From Cryptomeria japonica (lineage: Eukaryota > Streptophyta > Pinopsida > Cupressales > Cupressaceae): DNA of 64,000 bases. The position numbers and the translations under genes are program-made. The notes beneath the pieces are model-generated. The model had not been told where the DNA came from. It worked only from the letters and a program-made list of their open reading frames with translations, and ran no database searches. The DNA is taken from positions 656,776,292 to 656,840,291 of the forward strand of contig NC_081414.1 of the NCBI RefSeq assembly GCF_030272615.1. Reading direction: 5' to 3'. The stretch's first letter is position 1; the number at the start of each line of letters is the position of its first letter. Positions 35,714 through 46,674 of this stretch are shown here, piece by piece.

Positions 35714-36526
35714 CTAAAGGGGAAACACCCCTAATTCACCTCTTAAGTACATAAATGTAGCCTTTGGGAGAGGCTTGGTGAATATGTCTGCTAACTGTTC
35801 CTTCCTAGAAACATGTTCGAGTGCAATCTCTTTGTTCTGAACCTTTTCCCTCAAGAAATGATACTTAAGCTCAAAGTGCTTGGTTCTAGAATGTAAAACC
35901 AGATTCTTGGAGATGTTAATTGCACTAGTATTGTCACAAAATATACTTACTGGTTTAGATACAGGAACTTTGAAGCCATTTAATACATGCTTCATCCAAA
36001 TTGTCTAAGTGCAGTTCATGAAAGCTGCAACATACTCTACTTCCGCTGTAGACTGAGAGATACAACTCCGCTTCTTACTCATCCATGAGACTAGTCTACC
36101 ACCGAGAAAGAATGCACCACTGGTTGTGCTTTTCCGATCATCTATATTGCCTACCCAATTAGCATTTATGTATACTTTCAAGTTGAAATCCTTGCTATAT
36201 GGATACCACAATCCATAGTCAATAGTTCCCTTAAGATACCTAAGAATGCGCTTGACTGCAACCAAGTGGGATTCTCTTGGGCTTTTCTGGAATCTTGTAG
36301 TAGTGCCAACTACATGTGCGATATCTGATCTGCTATGCACTACATAATGCAACTTACCAATCATTGATCGATATTCCTTCTCATCAACCAATGTTGAGTC
36401 ATCCACTTTGGATAGTTTACAATCGGTCACCATTAGTGTACCAACTGGTTTTCTATCTTCCATGTCAAAGGTCTTCAACACCTCTTTGACATACTTGGAC
36501 TGAGTGATAAAGATTCCATCTTTCAT
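35714..36526 (-). pseudogene. copia RT C-terminus and RNase H, left unit
   Basis: 36526-36005 carries ITQSKYVKEVLKTFDMED, the SRSDIAHVVG..RF segment and KGTIDYGLWYPYS, then YINANWVGNIDDRKSTTSGA, where the right unit has YIDADWVG; the RNase H Asp is therefore Asn here. AEVEYVAAF follows, then a TAG (36005-36007) shared with the right unit, and 35995-35714 completes RNase H with DNTSAINISKN and RTKHFELKYHFLREK. RNase H removes RNA from the cDNA hybrid. Confidence 0.85.
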
Positions 36527-36535
36527 TTGCTAGAT

Positions 36536-37240
36536 TTACAATCCAATGAAGAATTTAATCTCCCCTATGATTGATATTTCAAACTCTTTCATCATCTCAT
36601 CTGCAAACTCATGACTCATCTTGTCATCTCCACCAAAGATAATGTCATCAACAAATACCTCATTGATCAAGATCTGATCTTCTTCAGACTTCAAGTAGAT
36701 ATTGCTATCTTCACTTGTTTTCTCAAATCCAATCTTCACAAGATGGGAATGCAAACATTCATACCATGCTCTAGGTACCTCTTGTTCAAGTACACCATTT
36801 AGGAATGTAGATTTTACATCCATTTGATATAATTTGAAACCTTTAAAAGCTGCATATGCAAGAAGCATACGAACTCCTTCCAATCTGGATACAGGAGAAA
36901 AGGTTTCTCCATAGTCTTCTCATTTTTCTTGAGCATATCATTTGCACACCAATCTGGCTTTGTTCCTAATCACTGTGCCATCCTCATTCAGCTTATTTCT
37001 GAAAACCCATTTGGTACCAATGACATTTTTATGCCCCGGTCTAGGTACCAGAGAACATGTACCATTTTTCTTTATCTGGTCAAGTTCCTCTTCCATTGCC
37101 TTGATCCATTCTTCATCTTTATGTGCCTCTTTGAATGATTTAGGCTCAAATTCAAAGATCATACATGAGTTTTCTCTGACCTTTCTTCTTGTCAGGATTC
37201 CTGCATCCTTATCTCCTATGATCTTCTTAGGATCATGATT
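36536..37240 (-). pseudogene. copia reverse transcriptase, left unit, with internal deletion
   Basis: The 37162-36938 piece has EEWIKAMEEELDQIKKNGTC and GTKWVFRNKL; 36883-36536 has [12 protein letters not shown] and the active-site motif FVDDII. Between LNGVLEQEV and PRAWYEC about 100 bp present in the right unit (50900-50990) are missing, removing part of the palm. Stops separate the two pieces. Confidence 0.85.
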
Positions 37241-37435
37241 CAGCTTGACATACTGAGGAATGGTATTGATGGATTCATCTTACTTTTCTTCTTCATCCTC
37301 ATCTCCATTAGTATCAGGATCTACATCTACCGGTTTAGGAACACTATTACTAGTACTTGGTCGCCTGACAACTGGTTCCCAAAAGGTTACAACTGGTTCA
37401 TTTACCGCTTTCTCACTACTGGTTTCCTCAGTTTT

Positions 37436-38323
37436 CTAAGAGGTTTCATCAACTCTTACATTGATGCTTTCCATAATTCTCTGAGTCCTATTGTTGAAAC
37501 ACTTGAGAGCTTTGCTCCTGGTGGAATATCCTAGGAATATTCCCTCATCACATTTCACATCAAATTCGCTCTGGTGTTCACTCCTCTTGATGTAACATTT
37601 GCTACCAAACACTCTAAAGTAGCTAGCCATAGGTGTCTTATCAGTCCAATACTTATAACGAGTTTTATCCTTACCTTTCTTGATGAGTACTCGGTTCATT
37701 GTATAGACTACAGTAATCACCGCTTCTCTCCAAAAGGTGTGAGCTACCTTTCCTTGAATCAGCGTGGTTCTAGTTGCTTCAACCATAGTCTGGTTATTCC
37801 TCTTTGCTAGACCATTCTGCTACAGATTCCAAGGGGTAGACAATTACCTCTTGATGCCATGTTCTTCAAAGTACTTGTTGAATTCATCGAAAGTTAATTC
37901 CCTTCCTTGATCAGTTCTTAGGCACTTGATCCTTTTGCCTCTTTCCTTCTCCATTAATGCTATGAAAACTTTGAACTTTACAAAAGCTTCAGACTTATCT
38001 TTCAAGAATGTGACCCACATCATTCTTGAGCAGTCATTAGTGAGAATCATGAAGTACCTAGCACCCTGTACACTCCTATTTTTCATAGGACCACACAAAT
38101 CAGTATGCACAAGATCAAGAAAATTGTCAGTAGTGAAAGATTTACCTTTAAAGGTTGAGGAAGACATTTTCCCCAATTGACACTCTTTGCACAAGGTGTT
38201 ATCCGGTTTGCTTAGCACTGACAACCCTCTAACTGCCTTGATCTTACTAGCCTTCACAATGTTATCAAATTTTACATGGAAGAGTCTCTTATGCCATATC
38301 CAGCTATCATAAAATTTAGCCAT
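37436..38323 (-). pseudogene. copia integrase, left unit
   Basis: 38323-37844 has the pre-integrase HHCC (WHKRLFHVKFD, CKECQLGKMSS) and the core with LVHTDLCGPM and LRTDQGRELTF. After stops near 37840, the third catalytic position reads NGLAKRNNQ, where the right unit has NGLPERNNQ: Glu changed to Lys. 37786-37436 is the C-terminal part with FRVFGSKCYIKR and DEGIFLGYST. Inactive by both stops and the lost Glu. Confidence 0.85.
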
Positions 38324-38359
38324 AAGACATGTACTTATATTTGCATTTAGCTGAAATAA

Positions 38360-38364
38360 GTTAC
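38360..38364. repeat. Target site duplication gttac of element V (left)
   Basis: gttac here and at 46670-46674 flank element V. The copia reading frame between protease and integrase continues across the pair. Confidence 0.92.
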
Positions 38365-40052
38365 TGTAGCGTCATAAATTGTACGCACTTGCTAGGGTGG
38401 TACAATTTCACACCTAGTTTAGCACCCGCCTTGGCGCATTTTGCATTTCGCATTGCATTTCCCCTTTAGCACTTAATTAGTCAAATTAATTAGGTATAAG
38501 GTTCTATTTCATCATCTCCCACATCATAAAGTTGGGCCCTTTCATTAAAGTGTGCCCCTTTCATTTTATTCTTCCAATACATCATTTAATCAAAAACCCT
38601 AATTAGGTCCTATTTTGAACTTGGGGGCTTGATTTCGGGGCTCAAAACATCTCGAAATCAGCTGTAACTTCGGGATTCTCTCTAAAATCATCATATCCGA
38701 CGGCCCTGAAAATTTGGTGAAAAGTTTTCGGGACCATGGCGCCCGGAGAGGACCATGGCACCCGGAGTGCACATGGTCCCGGACATTTTTCCCAAAATTT
38801 TAGGAGCGCAATCCAATCATAAAATAAAGCTTAAACCCAAGAAATTGGTGGGATATTCAATCTCTAGGTCGGCCAAAAGTTGAAATTAAGACCTAGGGTT
38901 TCATATATAAGAGCTCTCTTTCTTCATTTGAAAGGATCCGAATTTTGGTTTTCAGGAACCTTCTATGCAGCGAAAGAGCAGATCTTTGAAGACTTCAATA
39001 ACATTCAACATCCATCCATCAAGCATTCATCAATTTCATTCATTTAGGGCTTGGGAGACATTGAAGAACAATAGGAGATTACCAACTGAAGATTGGCTTG
39101 TACTCCTCCCTTAAGGGTTGGGTATGATTTCATGTTGTTTTCATGTCTTTGCATAAGCTTCAATATATCCTTTATTCATGCTTCAGATCACTTTGCATCT
39201 TGATTTAGAGCATTTACATTATCATTTACAAGCAATTAGGGTTTACTTTCTAGGTTGCTCTAGTTTGCTTTCTTGGATTTAAGGACCTTGCACACACACT
39301 AGGTCTGCACACACAATACATTTTACAATACAACTTGGCTATTTGTGGAGGTGGAAATCACCGAAGCAGGGGTTTGACTACGGAAAAACCCTATATAGCC
39401 GCCCACCACACCTTTTCAGATATAAGTGCAGGTTTCGGAATTCAGATGACACCACAAGTTACAGATCCGGAAGAAGCAGACGGAGACCGAACTTCACACC
39501 AAATCTCAGAGAAAAAGACCAGGACAGGGGCGTGGGGCACCCTGGTCCTCCCAAGACAGGGGCGCTGGGTGCCCTGGTCCCTGGGATAGGGGCACTGGGC
39601 GCCCTGGTCCTCCTGACAGACAACATTTTCAGCATTTTTGACAGCTTTTCTAGAGTGCAAAACAGCAGTTTCTGGAGCAGTTTCCGGGGCAGAATCAGGA
39701 CAGTGGCGCCCGCGCCCCCGTCCCGAACATTTTCAGTCAGATTTTAACTCCGGGTACGCATTTACATTCTTGTCTTATCTTTGTATTTACAGCTTTCCAT
39801 TGTTTAAGTTCAATTCTGCAATCTTGTTATTAGTTCATACTTGCACTTTGGGGTTAGGAATTGAACTTGCATCATTTTATCTTTCAATTACAACAAAGGA
39901 ATAGAAATCCTAATAGGTATCCCGTGGCTCTCTCTTCCACAAAAAGAAGTAGCCAATTGTGTGATACCTCTAGGCTCTTTCGTATTCCACAAGTGTGTGG
40001 TTGAAAGTGAGATTAGGGCATGTTTGCTTAGTGTCACTTTTTCTCCCACACA
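38365..40052 (+). repeat. 5' LTR of element V (1688 bp)
   Basis: Starts TGTAGCGTCATAAATTG and ends CTCCCACACA. TATATAAG at 38904-38911 is a plausible TATA box. It holds two GC-rich blocks: ACCATGGCGCCCGGAGAGG-type repeats (38733-38785) and a CAGGGGCGCTGGGTGCCCTG repeat at 39525-39612. These are unlike the AT-rich surroundings. Confidence 0.92.
39525..39612 (+). repeat. GC-rich minisatellite in the LTR, about 3 units
   Basis: About three units of around 30 bp, each with CAGGGGCGC/A.TGGGCGCCCTGGTCC. The same array is at 46140-46232 in the other LTR, with point differences. Within a unit GGGCGCCC is palindromic. Confidence 0.85.
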
Positions 40053-40073
40053 TTTTTGGTGAACCCGACGTGA
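40053..40073 (+). promoter_or_regulatory. Primer binding site of element V
   Basis: TTTTTGGTGAACCCGACGTG follows directly after the LTR. It is in the right place for a tRNA primer site; I do not assign the tRNA. Confidence 0.65.
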
Positions 40074-40203
40074 ATCTATCATTGCTTCCTCTTGCATTGC
40101 ATTTAGATCTAGATTTAGTGTGTTTTCATTTCATTTTCATTAAAAAGAAAAAAAAAAGTGTGTTTCTTTGCATTGTGTGTTTAAAATTTTATGCAATTTC
40201 AAA

Positions 40204-43200
40204 ATGTCAGATTTTTATTTGCAAGATGTTCATATTTGTGATGATTATGAGTTAGATGAAGCTTTAGATGAATTTTTGAAACCTAAATATACCAAACCTT
40301 CATTTTACCAAAAACTCATAAACATTGTTACTATGCCATTTCGTTGTGATGAGAAAGATAAGTTGAATGATTCCTCTCAAGGGTACATTCCTATCAGCTC
40401 TTCCACTAAATCTAGTAACATGGTTGTTTTCAATGATCCCCTCTATGAAGAGATATCTCCTTTTGAATCAAAAGATAAACCTTTTAATAGATATGATCAT
40501 ACTTTGTTGGATGATGCCCTTGATGCCTTTGTGCCTCCTAAAAAACACTTCCTTCATGAGGATCCTTTTGTGCAAGAAGATGACATTATCCCTACATTTC
40601 CTAGTGATGGCCTTTCCTTTTCCAACAAAATTCCCACTAGAGATGATGAATTAATGGTAAATGCTTACCCTTCTCCTAAAGTTGGTCTTACCCATAAGCA
40701 TCCCTTAGAGAAGGAAGATGAAATAATAAGAAATTTCCTTAATTCTCTCTCCCATAAAGATCATATTGAAAATATTTTGAGGAAAGAGGATGAGTTTAAC
40801 ACATCTATTGATGCTCTCCCTCCTAAGGATGAGGAATTAATAAACAATGTTATCTCCTCTCCCGAAATTGACAATACTTCAAACATTCCTTTCAACAACT
40901 TCACTATTTGGGATGAACCATTAGAAGAAGGTGTGGATTGTTCTCTATCCCATGAGAGAACCCTAGCCAAAGGGGATGAAATCAAGATTGAAAACTCCCT
41001 TGATAGTCTCTCACCTTCCTTGAATCTCAATTATTCTCCCTCTCCTCAACTTGGTTCTACTCATAAGGATACCCTAGTTCAAAGCAATATGGTTAACATC
41101 TCTTTCAAAGATCTCCCTCTCAAAAGTGAGACTTTAGAGAGTAATGTTGATCCTTCTCCTAGAGAGTTTATTCCCCATGTAGATCCTTTCATGATAGAGG
41201 ATGATATGACCTTTCCTAGTATTACTCTTCCTACTAGAACATCAATGCCTACCCCTTGTCTCTCTCCTAAAATTGATTTAATCCTTGATAAGATTTTAGT
41301 GCAAGAGAAGACTATTAATAATTCTTCCAACACTTTTGTTCATTCCTCTAAACCACCCTCAATCAATTTGATACATGTGAATGAAACACCTAACAAACCT
41401 CTCTTCACTGTCCAAGGTGCTTGTCCTTCTCAAAATTCTCAACCTTTAAATAAGCCTATCTTAGTGGTTCAAGGTGGTTATGCTAATGATTCTTTTTGCA
41501 CTCCTAAGAAACCTGTTATTACTTTGCAAGGAGGTTATTCCTCTAAGAGCCCTTATGAGTATGCTAAGCAATTGACTAGAGAGAGTTATCATGCAGTTGC
41601 CCATACTTATAATACTAGAAAGAATAGGCAACCTAATCCTCCTCTAGTTATCCCAACTTCACTTCCTCCTTCCCAACCTATTCTTCCCCAAGCTCCACGT
41701 ATTTCACAAGTTCTTGGTAAGGAATATGATCTCATAGAACAACTTAAAGCTACCCCTGCTAAGATATCCCTTTGGGATTTGATCCAAACTTCTTCCGCTC
41801 ATCATGGAATGTTACAAGATGCCTTGAAAGATTTGAATGTTCCTCCACCTAATACATCTAGTAATATAGTGTCTTTGGTTAATTCTATGATGAATCCTAA
41901 AGCTCAAATTGTGTTTACTCAAGATGAGCTGCCTACTAGTGAAATTCAACAACAATATGATCCCTTGATGATTGTGGTTATCATAAATGACACTGCTATA
42001 AGACGAACACTGATAGATAATGGCTCTGGCCTTAATGTGTGTAGCATTAATCTATTGCATAAGATGAATGTGGATACATCCCTTATTGAGCCTGACTCTC
42101 GTCCCATTCGAGGCTTTGATAATGTGGCTAAGTCTTCATTAGGTATTATCACCTTACCCATCACAGTGGGACCTGTTACTTTGCCTACTCCTATCCATGT
42201 TATGTCGGGAAATCTAACATACAACTTGTTATTAGGGAGACCTTGGATTCACAGTATGCAAGCTGTCCCCTCTACATTGCATAGACAAGTTAAATTTATT
42301 TATAATAATAAGACATATACCTTGATAGGTGATACTAATTTTCAAGCTTGTTTGCAAACATCTACTTCCAAAGGGAGTTCATCTAAGCCTTCCTCTTCTA
42401 GTGATGACTTGTTAAACAAGATACCTATGGATGAATCATCACCCTCTGATAATCAAAATTCTTTGAATGAGTCTGAAGTTCCTGAAGAAGATCCTTCTCA
42501 ACTTGAATATACGCATAAAAAGGCTTTTGATCCAGAGAAGGTTCTCGCAGATGACGATTGGGGATCTCTTGACTTTAATCCCACCTTTGTAGGTGAGTAT
42601 AGGGTTCCTCCTAGAGAGTTTAAAGTTAAAAAGAAGGAAGAAACTAAAAATCAATCAATTTTACCTGAACCTATGAGCAATAATTTTGTGGCTGCTTCTC
42701 AAACTTCTTCTCCTCACACCTCTAATTATGAAGAGTTTGATTCTTTGTCTTATGAAAAACCACCTTCTCTTCCTGAAATGGCTGATCGTTATGGTCATGG
42801 TTTTCGCATTTTTGCTAAGCATGGGTATCATGGAAATGGTTGTGGCGCTCATGAACAAGGGATAAAAGTTCCTCTAGAGACTAATTTTCACAATTATGCC
42901 TTTGGACTCGGCTATAATCCCTGCAAACGTACCAAAGCATCTAAAAGACCATCTCTCAATGTGAATGCTATATTTAGTAGTGATGATGATCTCACTTCAA
43001 CTAAATCATCTTCTACTTCTATCAACTCTCATTCCCCTCATAAGGAAATCTTGGTGATGAACAAGTCTCTTTATGACTCCCCTCAAATTTCTAAATCCAC
43101 TTATGAATATTTATCTCCTATTCATCATAAAGTCCTTTCCTCTAGGGATAAGGCTCTAATAAATTACACTCATCCCTCTTCTAAGATTTCTTGTGACTTT

Positions 43201-43308
43201 TCTTCTTCAATTTTTATCATTTTATACATGTTTTTGATCTCACTTATAGTTGAGCATTTAGCATGTCATATTCAAATACCTCATTTAGTCTATCATGTCT
43301 TTAAATAA
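40204..43308 (+). CDS. Retropepsin and G-patch protein, 1034 aa, intact, no RT
   Basis: I chose the ATG at 40204; upstream codons include only a TTG at 40168, unlikely in a plant. Residues 1-390 are acidic, Ser/Pro-rich and disordered-looking, with diverged repeats of about 50 aa around SPK...HK..L..EDEI. At 398, 417 and 436 a KP(L/I/V)..VQG motif repeats every 19 residues. A helical segment (QLKATPAKISLWDLI) matches one before the protease of element III. Retropepsin follows, with active site LIDNGSG (Asp605) and later LLGRPWIH. Residues about 868-912 form a G-patch (KHGYHGNGCGAHEQGI, then GLGYNP). The C-terminus has a hydrophobic stretch, SSIFIILYMFLISLIVEHLA. No RT, RNase H, integrase or CCHC is seen. 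Such a protein could act as gag-protease for a non-autonomous element; that is inference. Confidence 0.85.
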   Translation: MSDFYLQDVHICDDYELDEALDEFLKPKYTKPSFYQKLINIVTMPFRCDEKDKLNDSSQGYIPISSSTKSSNMVVFNDPLYEEISPFESKDKPFNRYDHTLLDDALDAFVPPKKHFLHEDPFVQEDDIIPTFPSDGLSFSNKIPTRDDELMVNAYPSPKVGLTHKHPLEKEDEIIRNFLNSLSHKDHIENILRKEDEFNTSIDALPPKDEELINNVISSPEIDNTSNIPFNNFTIWDEPLEEGVDCSLSHERTLAKGDEIKIENSLDSLSPSLNLNYSPSPQLGSTHKDTLVQSNMVNISFKDLPLKSETLESNVDPSPREFIPHVDPFMIEDDMTFPSITLPTRTSMPTPCLSPKIDLILDKILVQEKTINNSSNTFVHSSKPPSINLIHVNETPNKPLFTVQGACPSQNSQPLNKPILVVQGGYANDSFCTPKKPVITLQGGYSSKSPYEYAKQLTRESYHAVAHTYNTRKNRQPNPPLVIPTSLPPSQPILPQAPRISQVLGKEYDLIEQLKATPAKISLWDLIQTSSAHHGMLQDALKDLNVPPPNTSSNIVSLVNSMMNPKAQIVFTQDELPTSEIQQQYDPLMIVVIINDTAIRRTLIDNGSGLNVCSINLLHKMNVDTSLIEPDSRPIRGFDNVAKSSLGIITLPITVGPVTLPTPIHVMSGNLTYNLLLGRPWIHSMQAVPSTLHRQVKFIYNNKTYTLIGDTNFQACLQTSTSKGSSSKPSSSSDDLLNKIPMDESSPSDNQNSLNESEVPEEDPSQLEYTHKKAFDPEKVLADDDWGSLDFNPTFVGEYRVPPREFKVKKKEETKNQSILPEPMSNNFVAASQTSSPHTSNYEEFDSLSYEKPPSLPEMADRYGHGFRIFAKHGYHGNGCGAHEQGIKVPLETNFHNYAFGLGYNPCKRTKASKRPSLNVNAIFSSDDDLTSTKSSSTSINSHSPHKEILVMNKSLYDSPQISKSTYEYLSPIHHKVLSSRDKALINYTHPSSKISCDFSSSIFIILYMFLISLIVEHLACHIQIPHLVYHVFK

Positions 43309-44981
43309 CATTAATGGCTATTATGTTGCTCATCATTATGTGACATTGGTAGCTCATTTACTGGGGGCTCATTGTCATTCATGATGGTACAATTTCAAGT
43401 GCAATCATATCTTTTGAAGCAACATAATAGCCTAATTTTCTTGTTCCTATGGGGACAAGAGTGATTTCATACATCTCTTCTTTTGCTTATGTCCAAATCT
43501 CTCCCTAGAAGATTGTGTAAGTCCTTCTCATTGAGGCAATGATCGTTCCTTATTTTTATCTAAGGATCCACTTTTTCCTATTTTGTGGATGGTGTGGACT
43601 TTATTACTTGATGTTATGCCTTGTACGCATTTGTTGTTGTTTGTTCAAGGATTCTCTCTTACAAGAGGTGTAAGTCCTTGACTACAACCTCTTTTGCACT
43701 TGGTAAAATACATCCATAATGAATTCACTCTCCCAATTGGGTTAAAAAGAGCGTCATCCTTCATTAAGAATCATTTTCACCTTGCAAAAGAAGGAAGTAT
43801 TGCATTCTTATTCTCTTCTTTGTCTTATTCTAGAAGATGTTATATTTGTCTAAGACAATTCCTCTCGGGGATAGGTGTCTTTTGTACAAAGATCTCTTCT
43901 CCTCTAAGGATCTCCTTTACACATACTACAAGATATCCCTTTTCAACTATCTTATCCTTGCTTAAAGAGTGAAAAACTCTCTTGCTTGGATCTATGACAT
44001 TGTTGCATTTTTGGGTATCTTCTTTTGTAATAAAGGTAGGTATCCTTGATCTACTTTACTTATGACATAAACATTACACTTTTTGAGCAATGGGTCATTC
44101 TCGGAACCAGAGCACAGACTCTTAGAGCGAGATGTCTCCATTTTTCTTTTATACAAGGTGATTATTCTCAGAACCAGAGCACAGACTCTTAGAGCGAGAT
44201 GTCACGCTTTTGTACTATACATATACAGGTTGTAGCATACTCGGGCATAGACTCCTATGAGGTGCTTCTAACCTCCCTTACACACACATGCACGAGGTTG
44301 AGTGGAACTAGCGGCATAAGGCTAGACTTTCTCACTCTCCTCCCTTACATGGATCACCTAGACAGACTCTAGGGGCTAGTTTTCCATGTCCTTTTTTCCC
44401 ATGGATCACCTAGACAAGATCTAGGGGCGAGAAGTCCATGTTTTCTCTCTCACTATTCTTTTCATGGATCACCAATGTGTGTATTCATGCTTTCTTTTCT
44501 TTTCTTCTCTTTGCATTTTGTTTCCATTTACATCCTACATCTTGTGTTAGAGAACTCTCAAATCCTCACACTCTTTGTTGTGTTGGAATTGAGATTTGGT
44601 CCTCTTTCTTACCAAATGATTCTCCATTAGTTTTTGATCTCATATCGAATCCTCTTGTGAGCATTTGTCATCAATATTCTTTAACAATTCGAAGTGGTAA
44701 ACATGATACCCTGTTTCAACTCACTAAAATTAGCAAGCCGAAACAGGGGGGGCATATAGCTACCCTCGAATTTTCATCACCTTCCTTAGTAAGCATTAGG
44801 TGATTTTGTGATCTAACGTGTGTTTTGTAGGGTGCGGTTCCTAACTGTGTACTGACGATGCCACTGGGGGCTTCGTTCGACAGACTTATGGATATATCCT
44901 TTTTCAAATAATGTTTACTTTTCTGTACTTTAGCTTGCATATGCACGTAGTGTTCATATGACCGCTAAAGTGAGGGCTAAA
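43309..44981 (+). other. Non-coding 3' region of element V
   Basis: 1.67 kb without a credible ORF. It has two adjacent duplications: AACCAGAGCACAGACTCTTA at 44105 and 44174 (each followed by GAGCGAGATGTC), and CATGGATCACCTAGACA at about 44348 and 44399. The last bases (AAAGTGAGGGCTAAA, 44967-44981) serve as the polypurine tract. Confidence 0.7.
44095..44440 (+). repeat. Two short tandem duplications in the element V 3' region
   Basis: Units of about 69 bp (44101 and 44170) and about 51 bp (44348 and 44399), each present twice with small differences. Each contains a GGGGC.AG or GAGCGAGATGTC phrase that can be read as a short hairpin arm; function unknown. Confidence 0.7.
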
Positions 44982-46669
44982 TGTAGTGTCGTAAATTGTA
45001 CGCACTTGCTAGGGTGGTACAATTTCACACCTAGTTTAGCACCCGCCTTGGCGCATTTTGCATTTCGCATTGCATTTCCCCTTTAGCACTTAATTAGTCA
45101 AATTAATTAGGTCTAAGGTTCTATTTCATCATCTCCCACATCATAAAGTTGGGCCCTTTCATTAAAGTGTGCCCCTTTCATTTTATTCTTCCAATACATC
45201 ATTTAATCAAAAACCCTAATTAGGTCCTATTTTGAACTTGGGGGCTTGATTTCGGGGGTCAAAACATCTCGAAATCAGCTGTAACTTCAGGATTCTCTCT
45301 AAAATCATCATATCCGATGGCCCTGAAAATTTGGTGAAAAGTTGTCGAGACCATGGCACCCGGAGAGGACCATGGCGCCCGGAGTGCACATGGTCCCGGA
45401 CATTTTTCCCAAAATTTTAGGAGCGTGATCCAATCATAAAATAAAGCTTAACCCCAAGAAATTGGCAGGATATTCAATCTCTAGGTCGGCCAAAAGTTGA
45501 AATTAATACCTAGGGTTTCATATATAAGAGCTCTCTTTCTTCATTTGAAAGGATCCGAATTTTGGTTTTCAAGAACCTTCTATGCAGCGAAAGAGCAGAT
45601 CTTTGAAGACTTCAATAACATTCAACATCCATCCATCAAGCATTCATCAATTTAATTCATTTAGGGCTTGGGAGACATTGAAGAACAATAGGAGATTACC
45701 GACTGAAGATTGGCTTGTACTCCTCCCTTAAGGGTTGGGTATGATTTCATGTTGTTTTCATGTCTTTGCATAAGCTTCAATATATCCTTTATTCATGCTT
45801 TAGATCACTTTGCATCTTGATTTAGAGCATTTACATTATCATTTACAATCAATTAGGGTTTACTTTCTAGGTTGCTCTAGTTTGCTTTCTTGCATTTAAG
45901 GACCTTGCACACACACTAGGTCTGCACACACAATACATTTTACAATACAACTTGGCTATTCGTGGAGGTGGAAATCACTGAAGCAGGGGTTTGACTACGG
46001 CAAAACCCTATATAGCCGCCCACCACACCTTTTCAGATATAAGTGCAGGTTTCGGAATTTGGACAACGCCAAAAGTTACAGATCCGGAAGAAGCAGACGG
46101 AGACCAAACTTCACACCAAAACTCAAAGCAAAAGACCAGGATAGGGGCGTGGGGCACCCTGGTCCTGCCAGGACAGGGGCGCTGGGCACCCTGGTCCGTG
46201 GGACAGGGGCGCTGGGTGCCCTGGTCCTCCTGACAGACAGCATTTTCAGCATTTTTGACAGCTTTTCCAGAGTGCAAAACAACAGTTTCTAGAGCAGTTT
46301 CCAGGGCAGAATTAGGACAGTGGCGCCCGCGCCCCCGTCCCGAACATTTTCAGTCAGATTTTAACTCCGGGTATGCATTTACATTCTTGTCTTATCTTTG
46401 TATTTACAACTTTCCATTGTTTAAGTTCAATTCTGCAATCTTGTTATTAGTTCATACTTGCACTTTGGGGTTAGGAATTGAACTTGCATCATTTTATCTT
46501 TCAATTACAACAAAGGAATAGAAATCCTAATAGGTAGCCCGTGGCTCTCTCTTCCACAAAAAGAAGTAGCCAATTGTGTGATACCTCTAGGCTCTTTCGT
46601 ATTCCACAAGTGTGTGGTTGAAAGTGAGATTAGGGCATGTTTGCTTAGTGTCACTTTTTCTCCCACACA
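44982..46669 (+). repeat. 3' LTR of element V (1688 bp)
   Basis: Starts TGTAGTGTCGTAAATTG and ends CTCCCACACA, then TSD gttac. The same length as the 5' LTR; I counted roughly 45 differences by eye. TATATAAG at 45521-45528. Confidence 0.92.
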
Positions 46670-46674
46670 GTTAC

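Larger units (their letters stand above)
38365..46669 (+). mobile_element. Element V: non-autonomous LTR retrotransposon with one protease/G-patch ORF
   Basis: Two LTRs of exactly 1688 bp (38365-40052 and 44982-46669), about 97% identical by eye, with TSD gttac. Internal region 4929 bp: primer site, one intact ORF (40204-43308), then 1.7 kb non-coding and a purine-rich tract. No RT, RNase H or integrase is present. The ORF's protease and G-patch resemble those of Tat-type element III, so a Tat-like gypsy could supply the missing enzymes; this is inference. Confidence 0.9.

Noticed and set aside
39335-39904. Overlapping open frames on both strands at 39.3-39.9 kb and 46.0-46.5 kb
   Set aside because: They fall in the element V LTRs and follow from the GC-rich minisatellite; no domain is visible.
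40168-40203. Extension of the element V ORF by 12 codons to a TTG
   Set aside because: TTG starts are rare in plants and the first ATG, at 40204, lies in a reasonable A-rich context.
43694-43972. 92-codon frame downstream of the element V ORF
   Set aside because: No motif, poor context and no support beyond openness; treated as non-coding.
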